From positions 1,116,001-1,180,000 of the forward strand of contig NZ_JAJHIZ010000003.1 in NCBI RefSeq assembly GCF_021538615.1: a stretch of 64,000 bases of DNA, given 5' to 3'. The translations under genes and the position numbers were made by a program. The stretch comes from Niabella agricola (GTDB lineage: Bacteria > Bacteroidota > Bacteroidia > Chitinophagales > Chitinophagaceae). Below are positions 26,068 through 35,910 of the stretch, piece after piece. The notes under the pieces were generated by a model. That model ran no database searches and was not told where the DNA came from. It saw only the letters and a list, made by a program, of their open reading frames with translations. Every line of letters starts with the position of its first letter. Positions within the stretch are counted from its first letter, which is position 1.

Positions 26068-29000
26068 CTAAATTTCCAACGGACTGATCAGTGGCAGCCT
26101 CACAAAGAAAGTAGTGCCCACTCCCAGCTCGGTCTCAAACCAGATCCTGCCATTTGCTTTTTCCACAATACCCTTGCACATAGCCAGCCCCAGACCAGTA
26201 CCGGAGCTTTTGGTAGTAAAATTAGGCGTAAAGATTTTACTGCGCATGGCTTCACCGATGCCCGATCCATTATCCGTAACACTGATGGTTACCGCTCCGC
26301 CTTCCACCGATTCTTTTACTGTAATAATGCCTCTTGCATTTTTTTCACAGGCATCAATGGCATTTACAAAAAGATTGGTGAACAAGCGGTTCATCTGGGT
26401 TTTATCGGCCCGGATCGCAACCTCTCCCGGCAGCAAGTGCCAGTGGAATTCGACATCAGGATTTTTACTGTAAATGCTCGCCAGCGGCTGCAATACCTCA
26501 TGCAAATCAAAGATCATTTCATTCACATGGTTGATATTGGCAAACTGCGAAAAATCAGCAGCGATCTTTGAAAGATAGTCGATCTGCTCTACAAGGGTTT
26601 TTGCAACATTAGAGGTGAGCTGCTGCACGTTGGAACTATTTTCAGCAATTGCTTTCTGAAGGTACTGGAGGCTGAGCTTCATGGGCGTAAGCGGGTTCTT
26701 GATCTCATGAGCAACCTGCCGTGCCATTTCCCGCCAGGCTTCCTCACGCTCCGATTTTGCCAGGATGTCGGCACTTTTCTGCAACTGCGAAACCATCTTA
26801 TTATATTCCTTTACCAATTGCCCGATCTCATCATTCCGCTCCCATACAATTTCCTCATTAACACGGGAAAGACTGATCTCCTTCATTTTATTACTGATCA
26901 CCGTAAATGATCCCGTAATACGGTTGGTGATCAGCAGGGCCAGCAGCCCGGTTAAAAGAAATATGAAAGCGTACAAATTGATCAGCGTGATCAGGAAATT
27001 AGAAATTTCCTGGTTGAGCTCCTGCTGCGAGGCAAAATAGGGAATGCTGAGATATGCATACGGAGCTGCACTGTTTGCTCCTACCGGAGCATAGATCGTA
27101 TTGTAAGAAAGCTCCGAAACACGCTCCCGCTGAATATACTGCGCTCTGCGCAGCCTTAACAGGCTATAAAAGGCCCGGGGCGACATCCGGGTGCTCAAAA
27201 CACCCTGGCTATACACTTCGGCCTGACTGGTAGCTCTTAACTCACCGGTAAAATCATACACGTTTACATCCAGCCCGTGAATATCCGATACTTTTTTTAT
27301 AATGGCATTAAATGCATTGGCCTGGAACAAGTCTTCAGCTGACGATCCGCCGGCCGATATGGTTCTCAGTGTATCGTGCAGGTTGATCTCATTCAGCATG
27401 ATATTCATCGTTCTGCTCAGCCGATCATTATTCGACTCCTCAAACCGGTTTACAAAGAACGAAATGGTTGCCGCTCCCACCACAACGAAGGCCAGCACAT
27501 TGATCAGGATGAATGTACCATGGATCTGGCTGCGGATCGTTGGGAAAAATGTTGAGTTACGAAGCAGTTTTTTGTTCATGAATGCCCCCAGCATGATCAT
27601 CAGTACATTGATCAACGCCACCAGGAACAGGAACGAACAAAAAAGATAAGAGAATAAGGTGGTCGCTTCCAGGAACATTTCGCTCTTGCGCGCCATAATA
27701 ATCACCTTGGAAGCACTGGCGCGATACCAAACTTCATTATACCCGGCCCGCTCCCGCAGTTCAACCTTTTTTTGCGGGAACTGCCCCGGTGTAAGCAGGG
27801 TTGTAAATGGGTATTTCTTGGAAACGGAGGAAGAGGTCAGCTGGTTGTTGTGATAGATTGCAAACTGGTACACTGCGGGAATAGAGAACTCGCCCTGTTT
27901 GAACTGCTTAAACAGTTCCGGTTTAATATTGGCGACGGCAAACCTGCGGGGATTGGAAACGATATAGACGGTACCGATAAGCCGGCCGGTTTCAGCGTTC
28001 TGAATGACCCTGCGTGTGATATACGCAAAATTATCAAAGGCCTCCGACTCATAAAAGTACATATCGGGTAAAGAAGTAGACCTCGACCGGTTGGCGATGG
28101 TAGTGTTCAGGGAGGCCACCGTTTGCGGAAATGGATTGAATAACGGGTTGTCGAGACTGTCGAAGATGTACAGGTTGGTTACATAGTTATTCAGGTACCC
28201 GATATAGTTCCGTTGGCGGATACTATCTCTCAAATAGGCATTCTGATCCTCATCATATAAGCGGTGAAAGTTATTCCGGAAATAATTACTATCCAGGTAC
28301 CGGTTCGCAATACTGATCAGCCGCTCACTGGCCGGATCCGTTTGCGTGGCAAGTTTCTGGCAATACAATACCCGCAGATTCATTTCCGCCTTTGTAATTT
28401 CATTCAGCATTAACAGGCACAGGCTGATGGAAAATATAAAGATCCAGAGGACCGTTCCGGATACACTGAATTTTATAAACCGGTTGATGCGCGCTTCCCT
28501 GGTAAAAATAAATGTATAGGCCAGCAGCCACAACAGCACCGGCAAACAAAAAGTAACATCCCTTCCATTGACAAATACGGAGATAGACAACAATCCCAAT
28601 ACGGCGGTCCAAAGATACACCTGCCAGATACGGGTCCGGAAAACGGCGAAAATGTATTTATAAAGCGTTCGGCTGAGATAATAAAAACCCAAGCAAAGAC
28701 AGGCAAGAATCAGGAATCCCACCATTGTAAATACGCTCAGACTGTCGATATTGGTTACATCAAATGAGATCTTCGACTTGGAGATGCTGTCTTTGATCAC
28801 TCCTGCGATACTGAAAGTGGCTGCAATCAGTATTACCAGGCAGCTTATACCTGCTATCCGGGCTATTTTCTTTGAGTAGGTTCCCGGATCAAATGGGCGA
28901 ACCGAAAGACGGTTCCACACAAATACCGCGATCCAGCAAAAAAGCAGGCTATTGATCAGCAGGTCGCCAAATGAGGGCAGGAGAAAACCGGAGCTGTACA

Positions 29001-29913
29001 GGTCCGGATCGAACAACCGGAATTCGGAAAAATTCCAGACAGCGCTCATGATGTACATTCCAACTCTGAATGCCAGCAGGCAGGCCAGCAACAGCCAGAT
29101 CTGCAGCCGGTAATTGGAAGCTGCAAACCGCTTGGCCAGCAACAGGTAGCAGGAAAGAAAAAACAGGAAGAGACCAAGAATTTTTAAAACCACGGAAAAG
29201 GGAGAGTCCTGCGATAGTGTCTTTGGAGCATATCGCCCGTGCATGCCAACCGTTGCAACCGGATCGCCCCCATCCAGTTCCCGGGCAAATTTTTCCTCGG
29301 GCTTTTTTTTCAGGTAAAACACCGGAGCACCACTGATGCCGTGGATCACATGGGCAGTGGGTATAGTGTCAATATCCATAACCTGATCCATTGTCCTGTC
29401 GAAGGGGTAAGAATCTCTCAGATAATCGGTTTGCACAAAAAAGGACGACTTCATCAGCACCAGGCAAAATGCCGTAAAGTCGGGATGATTGGGCACCGGC
29501 TTCCGGATAGCATAATAATAGCCATTCGCCAGCTTAATGCCTTCCTCGTCGCGATCACTGTATAGAAGCTCATCCGAAGGCACCACGAGCCCCGTATTCC
29601 AGAATCGCAGGAACTGTTTATCCTGGTCATTTTTATACAAGTAGAAATAAAAGCGACTGTCGGGCAAATTGGCAAGATCCCGGAGTGATTCCCGCGACTG
29701 GGTCAACCGGTCCATTAAATCACGATTGGCCAACACCTGTTCAAACTGGCGCACCTTTTCTTTTATCTCCTTCTCAAAAATTTTGGTTTGAGCATCCAGT
29801 GAAGTGTTTTTCAGGTAGCTGGAACTCAGCAAAAGCGCCCCTGCGAAAAAAGCCAGGGCGGTCAATAAAAGCAGCAGCTCCCATAGATATTTATTTCTGC
29901 TGCGCCGTTTCAT
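26068..29913 (-). CDS. Large membrane sensor histidine kinase (NtrY-like)
   Basis: A 1281-residue inner-membrane sensor kinase. An N-terminal membrane helix (about 11-32) is followed by a periplasmic part, a block of about seven membrane helices (about 235-500), a second extracytoplasmic region, further helices (about 760-830 and 950-975), a HAMP segment (about 980-1040), the phospho-acceptor domain with HEIKNPLTPMKLSLQYL (H1069) and an HATPase domain (N box NLFVNAIDAC, then DNGSGIG and SSGTGLGLAMCKGI). The HAMP-H-box arrangement resembles NtrY. No response regulator gene is adjacent. Upstream mazG ends 1 bp from its start codon, so the two are probably co-transcribed. Confidence 0.92.
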   Translation of the reverse strand: MKRRSRNKYLWELLLLLTALAFFAGALLLSSSYLKNTSLDAQTKIFEKEIKEKVRQFEQVLANRDLMDRLTQSRESLRDLANLPDSRFYFYLYKNDQDKQFLRFWNTGLVVPSDELLYSDRDEEGIKLANGYYYAIRKPVPNHPDFTAFCLVLMKSSFFVQTDYLRDSYPFDRTMDQVMDIDTIPTAHVIHGISGAPVFYLKKKPEEKFARELDGGDPVATVGMHGRYAPKTLSQDSPFSVVLKILGLFLFFLSCYLLLAKRFAASNYRLQIWLLLACLLAFRVGMYIMSAVWNFSEFRLFDPDLYSSGFLLPSFGDLLINSLLFCWIAVFVWNRLSVRPFDPGTYSKKIARIAGISCLVILIAATFSIAGVIKDSISKSKISFDVTNIDSLSVFTMVGFLILACLCLGFYYLSRTLYKYIFAVFRTRIWQVYLWTAVLGLLSISVFVNGRDVTFCLPVLLWLLAYTFIFTREARINRFIKFSVSGTVLWIFIFSISLCLLMLNEITKAEMNLRVLYCQKLATQTDPASERLISIANRYLDSNYFRNNFHRLYDEDQNAYLRDSIRQRNYIGYLNNYVTNLYIFDSLDNPLFNPFPQTVASLNTTIANRSRSTSLPDMYFYESEAFDNFAYITRRVIQNAETGRLIGTVYIVSNPRRFAVANIKPELFKQFKQGEFSIPAVYQFAIYHNNQLTSSSVSKKYPFTTLLTPGQFPQKKVELRERAGYNEVWYRASASKVIIMARKSEMFLEATTLFSYLFCSFLFLVALINVLMIMLGAFMNKKLLRNSTFFPTIRSQIHGTFILINVLAFVVVGAATISFFVNRFEESNNDRLSRTMNIMLNEINLHDTLRTISAGGSSAEDLFQANAFNAIIKKVSDIHGLDVNVYDFTGELRATSQAEVYSQGVLSTRMSPRAFYSLLRLRRAQYIQRERVSELSYNTIYAPVGANSAAPYAYLSIPYFASQQELNQEISNFLITLINLYAFIFLLTGLLALLITNRITGSFTVISNKMKEISLSRVNEEIVWERNDEIGQLVKEYNKMVSQLQKSADILAKSEREEAWREMARQVAHEIKNPLTPMKLSLQYLQKAIAENSSNVQQLTSNVAKTLVEQIDYLSKIAADFSQFANINHVNEMIFDLHEVLQPLASIYSKNPDVEFHWHLLPGEVAIRADKTQMNRLFTNLFVNAIDACEKNARGIITVKESVEGGAVTISVTDNGSGIGEAMRSKIFTPNFTTKSSGTGLGLAMCKGIVEKANGRIWFETELGVGTTFFVRLPLISPLEI

Positions 29914-29914
29914 A

Positions 29915-30700
29915 TTAATGCGGTTCTGTTTTTATACGGTTCCATAAGGCATCCATTTCTTCCAGCGTTAGTGCGGAAAGCGAGCTGCCGTTTTCTCCCG
30001 CTAGTTGTTCCATCCTGGTAAACCGGTGGATGAACTTCTTATTGGTGCGTTCCAGCGCAGCTTCCGCATCTATCTTCAAAAACCGTGCGTAGTTGATCAG
30101 AGAAAACAATAAATCACCGAACTCTTCCGTTATTTTTTCGGATGCTCCCTGCTCTACAGCTTCCATGAGTTCCCCTGTTTCTTCGGTTACCTTTTCCCAA
30201 ACCTGTGGCGCCGATTCCCATTCAAAGCCTACCTGCCGGGCCTTTTCCTGTAACCGCATGGCTTTTACCACAGCCGGCAGTGAACGGGGCACTCCGCTTA
30301 ATACGGAAGTTTTGCCTTCCTTTAACTTTAGCTGCTCCCAGTTCTTTTTTACATCTTCCTCTGAGCGCACTTCTTTTAAACCGTCAATCGCCTCCTTTGG
30401 CGGATAAATATGCGGATGTCGTTTAATCAGCTTTTCTGCTATGCCGGTCAGCACATCTTCAATCGTAAACTGTTCCTGTTCTGTAGCAATTTTGGAATAG
30501 AAAACAATGTGCAGCAGGAGATCTCCCAGTTCTTCACGGATATCCTTCCAGTTTTCGTCGATAATCGCATCACCCAACTCATAGGTTTCTTCAATGGTCA
30601 TTTGCCGCAACGTATGAATGGTTTGTTTGCGATCCCAGGGACACTGTTCTCTGAGCTCATTCATGATCTGCACCAATCGGTTAAAAGCTTCCTGACTCAT
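29915..30700 (-). CDS. mazG: Nucleoside triphosphate pyrophosphohydrolase MazG
   Basis: A 261-residue all-alpha NTP pyrophosphatase that hydrolyses (d)NTPs to the monophosphate and PPi. It shows the opening signature LREQCPWDRKQT, the metal-binding motifs EETYELGDAI and REELGDLLLHIVFYSKIA in the N-terminal MazG domain, and a second copy (EETGELMEAVEQ, EEFGDLLFSLINYARFL) in the C-terminal domain. Length matches E. coli MazG. The genes of the next unit overlap closely downstream. Confidence 0.97.
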   Translation of the reverse strand: MSQEAFNRLVQIMNELREQCPWDRKQTIHTLRQMTIEETYELGDAIIDENWKDIREELGDLLLHIVFYSKIATEQEQFTIEDVLTGIAEKLIKRHPHIYPPKEAIDGLKEVRSEEDVKKNWEQLKLKEGKTSVLSGVPRSLPAVVKAMRLQEKARQVGFEWESAPQVWEKVTEETGELMEAVEQGASEKITEEFGDLLFSLINYARFLKIDAEAALERTNKKFIHRFTRMEQLAGENGSSLSALTLEEMDALWNRIKTEPH

Positions 30701-30762
30701 ACGCTGATTTTAATGATTGTTTTCCCGGTCAGGGAATCTGGTGGATAAATTTACCGTCTGTA

Positions 30763-31584
30763 CTATTTTCCTGCCTCGGGTTCCGAGAAAAAGCGGTCCA
30801 TAAATAATAGCTGATAATAGATCGCATTTTGCCAGTAGGTTGAGTTATGCGCTCCCGGCCGGGTAATATAATCATGCGGAATATTGCGCAATAATAACTC
30901 CTGATGCAGGTTTTCGTTTACCTTGTAAAAAAAATCCTCGGTACCGCAATCAATAATAATTTTCAATGTTTTGGGTTCGATCAGATACAACATATTAATG
31001 ACGGTATTTTTTTCCCAGCGTTCGGGATCATCTTTGTATTTGCCCAACCGTTTGGCCATATCCCAGTTATTTGGAAAAGGCCGGATATCCACTCCTCCGC
31101 TCATGCTTCCGGTAGCGCCAAACACATCCGGATGTTTTATGGCCAGATAGAGCGCGCCGTGTCCACCCATGCTAAGGCCGGCAATTCCCCTGCCTTTAGC
31201 CGATGCAATGGTAGCATAATTCTTATCTACCCAGGCTACCAGTTCCCCGGAAACAAAGGTTTCATATTGAAAGGAAGGGTCAACCGGGCTATCCCAGTAC
31301 CAGCTACCATATCCCCCATCCGGGCATACCAGGATCATTTGGTACCGGTCTGCACCAGCCAGCGCTCCTTTTACACTGGGCCAGTAAGCATAGCTGTTGC
31401 TGTATCCATGCAGCAGGTACACTACCGGGTACATTTTGGCTTTTGTATAACCATCCGGTAAGATCACCGAGGTTTTAATATTCTTTTTCATAGAAGGGCT
31501 GTACACTTCCAGCGTATCTACTTTTGCTGCCCACAGATTCAAACCCGCCAATAACAGGAGCCCGATAATCAAACACTTTTTCAT
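30763..31584 (-). CDS. Secreted esterase of the alpha/beta-hydrolase (esterase D / antigen-85-like) family
   Basis: A 273-residue exported hydrolase. I start it at 31584, where a signal peptide begins (MKKCLIIGLLLLAGLNLWAA). The frame is open to 31650. The nucleophile elbow is GLSMGGHG (S138), the oxyanion region is VVYLLHGYSNS, an acid candidate is in DCGTEDFF, and the catalytic histidine in GAHNSTYW. Related proteins are acetyl- or feruloyl-esterases and tributyrin esterases. A role in removing acyl groups from polysaccharides is possible but not shown. Confidence 0.9.
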   Translation of the reverse strand: MKKCLIIGLLLLAGLNLWAAKVDTLEVYSPSMKKNIKTSVILPDGYTKAKMYPVVYLLHGYSNSYAYWPSVKGALAGADRYQMILVCPDGGYGSWYWDSPVDPSFQYETFVSGELVAWVDKNYATIASAKGRGIAGLSMGGHGALYLAIKHPDVFGATGSMSGGVDIRPFPNNWDMAKRLGKYKDDPERWEKNTVINMLYLIEPKTLKIIIDCGTEDFFYKVNENLHQELLLRNIPHDYITRPGAHNSTYWQNAIYYQLLFMDRFFSEPEAGK

Positions 31585-31653
31585 TGTTTCGGATGCATTT
31601 AATATTAATACGGACGAATTTATACAAAAAATGGTAAGTACCGGTAACAAATC

Positions 31654-31684
31654 AAAAGGCAGGTGGAGCTGCCACCTGCCTTTA
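31654..31684 (-). terminator. Rho-independent terminator after the polysaccharide deacetylase gene
   Basis: GGCAGGTGG (31658-31666) pairs perfectly with CCACCTGCC (31672-31680) around a 5-nt loop. On the minus strand the hairpin is followed by four T residues. It lies 21 bp past the deacetylase stop codon. Confidence 0.75.
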
Positions 31685-31704
31685 TTTATTCATTGATCCT
31701 GCTA

Positions 31705-32562
31705 TCAGAAGCGTTTTTGATTGATCAATGCTTCTTTTACTCCAGGATATTCTGTAATAACAGCCAGTTCATATCCGGGTTTTGCCTTTAGCTTCCGGAT
31801 GAATTCATGTAGCTTTAGTGAGTCTGCAGACGATTTCCACATCTGGTCGTGCGCCAGTATGACCAGGTTATCGGGTTTCATCGTTTTATTGGAAGCAAAC
31901 AAGTGATCGACCTGCTGGATCAGCTGATCGGGGCTCTGCAGAGCCTGCGAGTTTTTATGATTGAACTGCCACTCCAGATCCCAACCAATAAGCACATATC
32001 CGCCTTTTTGCTGAAGCGAGTCAATCACCGACTTATTCTTCAGCAGATCGGTACGGCTGATGCTGTCGATACGCCAAGCATTGCGGCCAGGGGTACGGGC
32101 GATGGGTTCTTTCAGCATCATCATCGCCTGCGCCCGATTAAAATCGGAAATGACCGAATCGGGGTTTTTATAAAAACCGGTAAACCGGTTTCTCCAGGCA
32201 TGCGAATAGCTGTGGTTAAAAAGCTCGATACCGGGGAAGGTCTGCAATTGCTCCCACATAAGTTTTTGCTCGGGGCTGGCCTTCGTATGCAGCCCGATCA
32301 AAAACATCGTAGCTGGCACTTTCTCCTCTTTCAGAATCGTTAGCAGGTTGCGGGTTCCCAGGTTGGGGCCGTCGTCAAAAGTCATAAAGATCCGCTTCTT
32401 TTTTTCGGGTACTTTTTCCGTTTGGGGATCTTTCAGATTGATTTCCACAGAGTCCGGGATATCAAGATCCGCTCCCAGTTTTTGCCCCTTTGTAGTAGAA
32501 TCATTACAGGAGTGAAACAGCAGGAACAACAGGAAACCCAATAAGCAATAGCATTTCCTCAT
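31705..32562 (-). CDS. Polysaccharide deacetylase (NodB homology) lipoprotein
   Basis: A 285-residue protein when started at 32562, where a lipoprotein signal begins (MRKCYCLLGFLLFLLFHSC, lipobox Cys19). Alternative in-frame ATGs lie at 32610 and 32652. The carbohydrate esterase 4 motifs are FMTFDDGPN (catalytic Asp pair) and ELFNHSYSHAW (H-x3-H metal ligands), with a further WDLEW segment and the LAHDQ C-terminal histidine motif. Family members remove N- or O-acetyl groups from cell-wall or other polysaccharides. The location is the periplasmic or outer membrane face. Confidence 0.9.
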   Translation of the reverse strand: MRKCYCLLGFLLFLLFHSCNDSTTKGQKLGADLDIPDSVEINLKDPQTEKVPEKKKRIFMTFDDGPNLGTRNLLTILKEEKVPATMFLIGLHTKASPEQKLMWEQLQTFPGIELFNHSYSHAWRNRFTGFYKNPDSVISDFNRAQAMMMLKEPIARTPGRNAWRIDSISRTDLLKNKSVIDSLQQKGGYVLIGWDLEWQFNHKNSQALQSPDQLIQQVDHLFASNKTMKPDNLVILAHDQMWKSSADSLKLHEFIRKLKAKPGYELAVITEYPGVKEALINQKRF

Positions 32563-32810
32563 AAAACCAGGATGCCCTTTATGGGCGCTCCCTTTCGTCA
32601 ATAGTTTCATATTTCTTAAAATCAAAGAAATTGTAAAACCAGGCGGTGCCAATGGTGGGGTCAGCTAAGGTCAGAAGTCTCCTAAACAGCAGGCAGACTT
32701 TCCAAATGTGCATTCCATGTTATTTTACAATTCGGGTGTAAAACTAGTCAAAGCACTTATGATTTCAAAAAAATCTTCCAATGATTCCGGTCAAGATCTT
32801 TGCCTGCCGG

Positions 32811-33701
32811 TTAGCGGCCAAAAGTATCATAATTGTCCTGGGCATATTTTTCAAAGCGTTTCAATAACGCTACATTCTTTTGCTCCACCTCCGTAAGCAC
32901 TCCGTCAATGCTGTTGGTTACCGGCACATACCAGTCTACCTGGTCAAAGAACTGCCGCACGCCTTTACTTTTAAACGAATACCCATGCCGTGCAAAAATG
33001 GTATTGCGGATGATCTCCAGGTCCAGCTTCTTTAGGTTTTTGAGTTGTTTTTCAGAAAATTCTTCCGTCGATCCGTTTAACCTGTACACCTCTTCCGAAG
33101 CCGCCCGGTAAACCTTGTTTATAGACGTATCTACCGTTCCATCCTCATTGGTGTAAAGTTCCGTTTGAGTACGTCCGTTTTCATAATCCACATACTCCCA
33201 ATCCTCCGGGAGCATCAGGCTTGCATTGTAGCGAAACGGCTTTTTCACAAGCGTAAACTCTTTTACAGGGTGCTTCACTTCAGCAGTTTTATAGGCCTTC
33301 CATTTCCCTTTAAGGGTGTCGCCTACAATGGAAAATTCAAACCGGCCATCGTGCCGGTCGTTGCCGGGTTCGTCCATCACAAAGGAATATTGACTTCCGG
33401 TAATGGCTAGTGTTCCCTTCATGGGCCGGTCGTTCCCCTTTACCACGCTCCGGCCTTCTACTCCTTCGGCGGTGATCCGGCTCAACCGGATGTTGATCCG
33501 GGCCACATCTTCATAATCCGGCGTTCCGTCGGACATACTTACAAAATCGCCCACCCAGTTACCATAGAGCTCCGTATGCAATTCCGGAGGTAATTCCTGC
33601 ACCAGAGCCGCCGGTTTCCGGTCTTCACCTGGTTTCTTTTTTGAGTTACACGCAAAAAACGGGATTAAAAAAAACAGTACGAGCGAGCCGGTATATTTCA
33701 T
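32811..33701 (-). CDS. YARHG-domain lipoprotein
   Basis: A 296-residue predicted lipoprotein (MKYTGSLVLFFLIPFFACNS, lipobox Cys18). The C-terminal YARHG domain is seen in LEIIRNTIFARHGYSFKSKG and the following FFDQVDWYVP (about 225-265). The central part is beta-rich (TEGVEGRSVVKGNDRPMKGT). YARHG is an extracellular domain of unknown function found in envelope proteins. Its start overlaps the stop codon of the DUF2306 gene upstream by 4 bp (ATGA), so the two are translationally coupled. Confidence 0.88.
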   Translation of the reverse strand: MKYTGSLVLFFLIPFFACNSKKKPGEDRKPAALVQELPPELHTELYGNWVGDFVSMSDGTPDYEDVARINIRLSRITAEGVEGRSVVKGNDRPMKGTLAITGSQYSFVMDEPGNDRHDGRFEFSIVGDTLKGKWKAYKTAEVKHPVKEFTLVKKPFRYNASLMLPEDWEYVDYENGRTQTELYTNEDGTVDTSINKVYRAASEEVYRLNGSTEEFSEKQLKNLKKLDLEIIRNTIFARHGYSFKSKGVRQFFDQVDWYVPVTNSIDGVLTEVEQKNVALLKRFEKYAQDNYDTFGR

Positions 33702-34342
33702 TTTGACTTGATTTTACAGATCAGATATTCGGCAACCAGCCAATTGGGAATCCAACCCAAGCCGGCTACGATTATGTATACGTCCATGGGGGCGGGATGA
33801 AAAAGCTGTACTAAAAGCCATTTCCACAGCCGCAGGGTAATGGCCGATAATGTGAGCGCATAGCTCCGGATCATCATGAACCGGTGCCGCCTGAAATCTC
33901 TTTTCCGGGCGGCCCTCACCGCCTGTAATGTGCACCACCACCATAACACCGATAAGGTGGTAAAGCATAAAACGGCCACCCATCCTCCATTCGCATGCAT
34001 TCCCATTACAAAACCGGTTGGGGCCGAAAAGCACAACACCACTACCACGTATATATATCCCATTGTCCGGTGCAGGTTACGCTGCTTTTGAAGCAGGTAA
34101 GGACTGAACTGGGTAAAGCCCGCTGCCAGGCAGCAGATGGAAGCATAGACGTGCGTATAAAATACCGGGAGATAATACCAGAGGCCTTCTACCTCGGTTT
34201 GTTTTATCTGCAGGAATGCGGCTGTACTCCTGGCCGGAACATAGCGCAGCGTGATCTCCAGCATTAAAAAGCTGAAGAAACCCAACACCAACAGCGCAAG
34301 GAACTGAGCAGTTGTTTTATGTTTTTTTGTTAGCTGCAACAC
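33698..34342 (-). CDS. DUF2306 membrane protein
   Basis: A 214-residue inner-membrane protein with about six hydrophobic segments. The DUF2306 pattern is visible: HVYASICCLAAGFTQFSPYLLQKQRNLHRTMGYIYV, GMHANGGWVA and the basic motif KRDFRRHRFMMIRSYALTLSAITLR. The conserved histidines in LHRTMGY and RHRFMMIR could bind haem or metal, but this is inference. Function is unknown. It is coupled by a 4-bp overlap to the YARHG lipoprotein gene. Confidence 0.88.
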   Translation of the reverse strand: MLQLTKKHKTTAQFLALLVLGFFSFLMLEITLRYVPARSTAAFLQIKQTEVEGLWYYLPVFYTHVYASICCLAAGFTQFSPYLLQKQRNLHRTMGYIYVVVVLCFSAPTGFVMGMHANGGWVAVLCFTTLSVLWWWCTLQAVRAARKRDFRRHRFMMIRSYALTLSAITLRLWKWLLVQLFHPAPMDVYIIVAGLGWIPNWLVAEYLICKIKSK

Positions 34343-34365
34343 GGAAATTTATCGCAAAAATAGCA

Positions 34366-35478
34366 TTATTTCAGGACGCCTTGTTTTTGCAATACCGCCA
34401 TCTGCGCCAATAACTCCAGCATCCCACCCTGGGGCACCAGGTTCTGGGATCTGCCGTCCTTGCCTATCAAACCTTGTGGTGTTTTGTGCGCAATGGCATG
34501 ATCTATGGCAGCCCGGAAGGCTTCCAGGTAGCGTGCATCTCCGTCTACACGCCAAAGACGCAGGAAACCCCTCAATAATACGGCGTTGAACCAGAAATTA
34601 TCTTTTAGCTCCTGGTTCTTCAGAAAATAGGTATCGGCGTCTGCCGCCATTTTTTGAGCAGCAGTAAGATAGGTTGCATTACGGGTGATTTCATAAAAAA
34701 GCACATTGGCTTCAAGCATGGTTCCGGTGTTATAAGAATAAACCCGTTTATCGACTCGCTGCTCCTTTACATTCAAATGATCATAATACAAGCCCAGGGG
34801 CGTACGGAGCCAATGGTTCACCCACTGATATAAGGAAGTCGCCGTTTTTAGATACCCGCGATTGCCCGTTGCTTTGTATAACTGTAGCGCCAGCAGGATG
34901 CCGGGGCCATTGCTGCAGGTGTTCTTTGTACGCGTATCCCCTTCCTGCCAGTAAAGTCCGCCTCCGGAAACCGTATCCAGTCCGGTCATCATAAAACGGT
35001 AGATCCCGGTTGCAGCTTTCAGCCATTTCGGGTCCCTGGAGGTTTCATACTGACGCATGGCGGTAATTCCGATCCATTGATTGTCATCATAAAAACGATC
35101 GCCCCCGCCCAATTCCGGAGGATACGATGCATACCCGGCCGCGGGCGCCCGCGGATCATAGTATTTCCGGATAATGCCGAACGTCTGTTCAACATCTTTG
35201 GCACCCGTTTCCACGAGGGCTCCTACCTGGTAGGCCTCAAAAAGCGCACAGAGCGGCCAGAGATAAGAAGCTTTCCGGTCGCCGGGCCGGGCCGGTACCT
35301 GCTCTGCGTAGTACTGCAACGCCGGCTTATAATAATGTTTTATGATCTGCTCTTTGAGCTGTATGTATTCCTGTGTATAGTTCCGCGGCTGAGCCATTGT
35401 GCTATTTATCCAAAAAAGAAAAATGGCCGGAACCCATCCGCAGTACCAGGAAATTGCATTTCGTTTACGATTCATCAT
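34366..35478 (-). CDS. Glycoside hydrolase family 76 (alpha-1,6-mannanase-like)
   Basis: A 370-residue exported enzyme: signal segment (about 12-29, cleavage after TMA-Q) and an alpha/alpha-barrel with the catalytic Asp pair in FYDDNQWIG (D131, D132), the family hallmark. Further conserved elements are GGGLYWQEGDTRTKNTCSNGP and YSYNTGTMLEANVLFYEIT. GH76 enzymes cleave alpha-1,6-mannan backbones, as in fungal mannan use. The start codon overlaps the 3' end of the methylmalonyl-CoA epimerase gene by 14 bp, an odd functional pairing. No mannan gene cluster surrounds it. Confidence 0.88.
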   Translation of the reverse strand: MMNRKRNAISWYCGWVPAIFLFWINSTMAQPRNYTQEYIQLKEQIIKHYYKPALQYYAEQVPARPGDRKASYLWPLCALFEAYQVGALVETGAKDVEQTFGIIRKYYDPRAPAAGYASYPPELGGGDRFYDDNQWIGITAMRQYETSRDPKWLKAATGIYRFMMTGLDTVSGGGLYWQEGDTRTKNTCSNGPGILLALQLYKATGNRGYLKTATSLYQWVNHWLRTPLGLYYDHLNVKEQRVDKRVYSYNTGTMLEANVLFYEITRNATYLTAAQKMAADADTYFLKNQELKDNFWFNAVLLRGFLRLWRVDGDARYLEAFRAAIDHAIAHKTPQGLIGKDGRSQNLVPQGGMLELLAQMAVLQKQGVLK

Positions 35479-35881
35479 TCGGTTTTGAGCACAATTCCGT
35501 CAGCACTCCATGGGTTGACTTTGGATGTAAAAATGCGATCTGCAATCCTTCCGCACCAGGTCTGGGCGCAGTGTCAATAAGGGTAATGCCTTTTTCCTTT
35601 GCAGCTTGCAACGCTTCTTCAAGATGATCCACCGCAAATGCAATATGATGTACGCCCTCCCCTTTCTTTTCAATAAACCGGGCAACCGGTCCGTCTGCGT
35701 CCATAGATTCCAGCAGCTCGATCTTGGTATCCCCGATCTTAAAAAATGCGGTCCGCACTTTCTGGTCTGCCACTTCCTCTACCCGGTAGCATTGCAGTCC
35801 GAAAACGTCTTCCCAATAGCGAATGCTTTCTTCCAGATTGCGAACAGCCAAACCAATATGCTCGATGTGTGATGGCTTCAT
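35465..35881 (-). CDS. mce: Methylmalonyl-CoA epimerase
   Basis: A 138-residue VOC-superfamily enzyme that interconverts the (R)- and (S)-forms of methylmalonyl-CoA between propionyl-CoA carboxylase and methylmalonyl-CoA mutase. Two beta-alpha-beta3 modules are visible, with metal ligands in KPSHIEHIGLAV, TKIELLE, VHHIAFAV and GVLTELC. Length is typical. The mutase genes are not in the window. It sits between a DUF4249 gene and a GH76 gene on the same strand. Confidence 0.95.
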   Translation of the reverse strand: MKPSHIEHIGLAVRNLEESIRYWEDVFGLQCYRVEEVADQKVRTAFFKIGDTKIELLESMDADGPVARFIEKKGEGVHHIAFAVDHLEEALQAAKEKGITLIDTAPRPGAEGLQIAFLHPKSTHGVLTELCSKPNDES

Positions 35882-35910
35882 TTTTTATCGTTTATATAAC
35901 AATCCGATCA

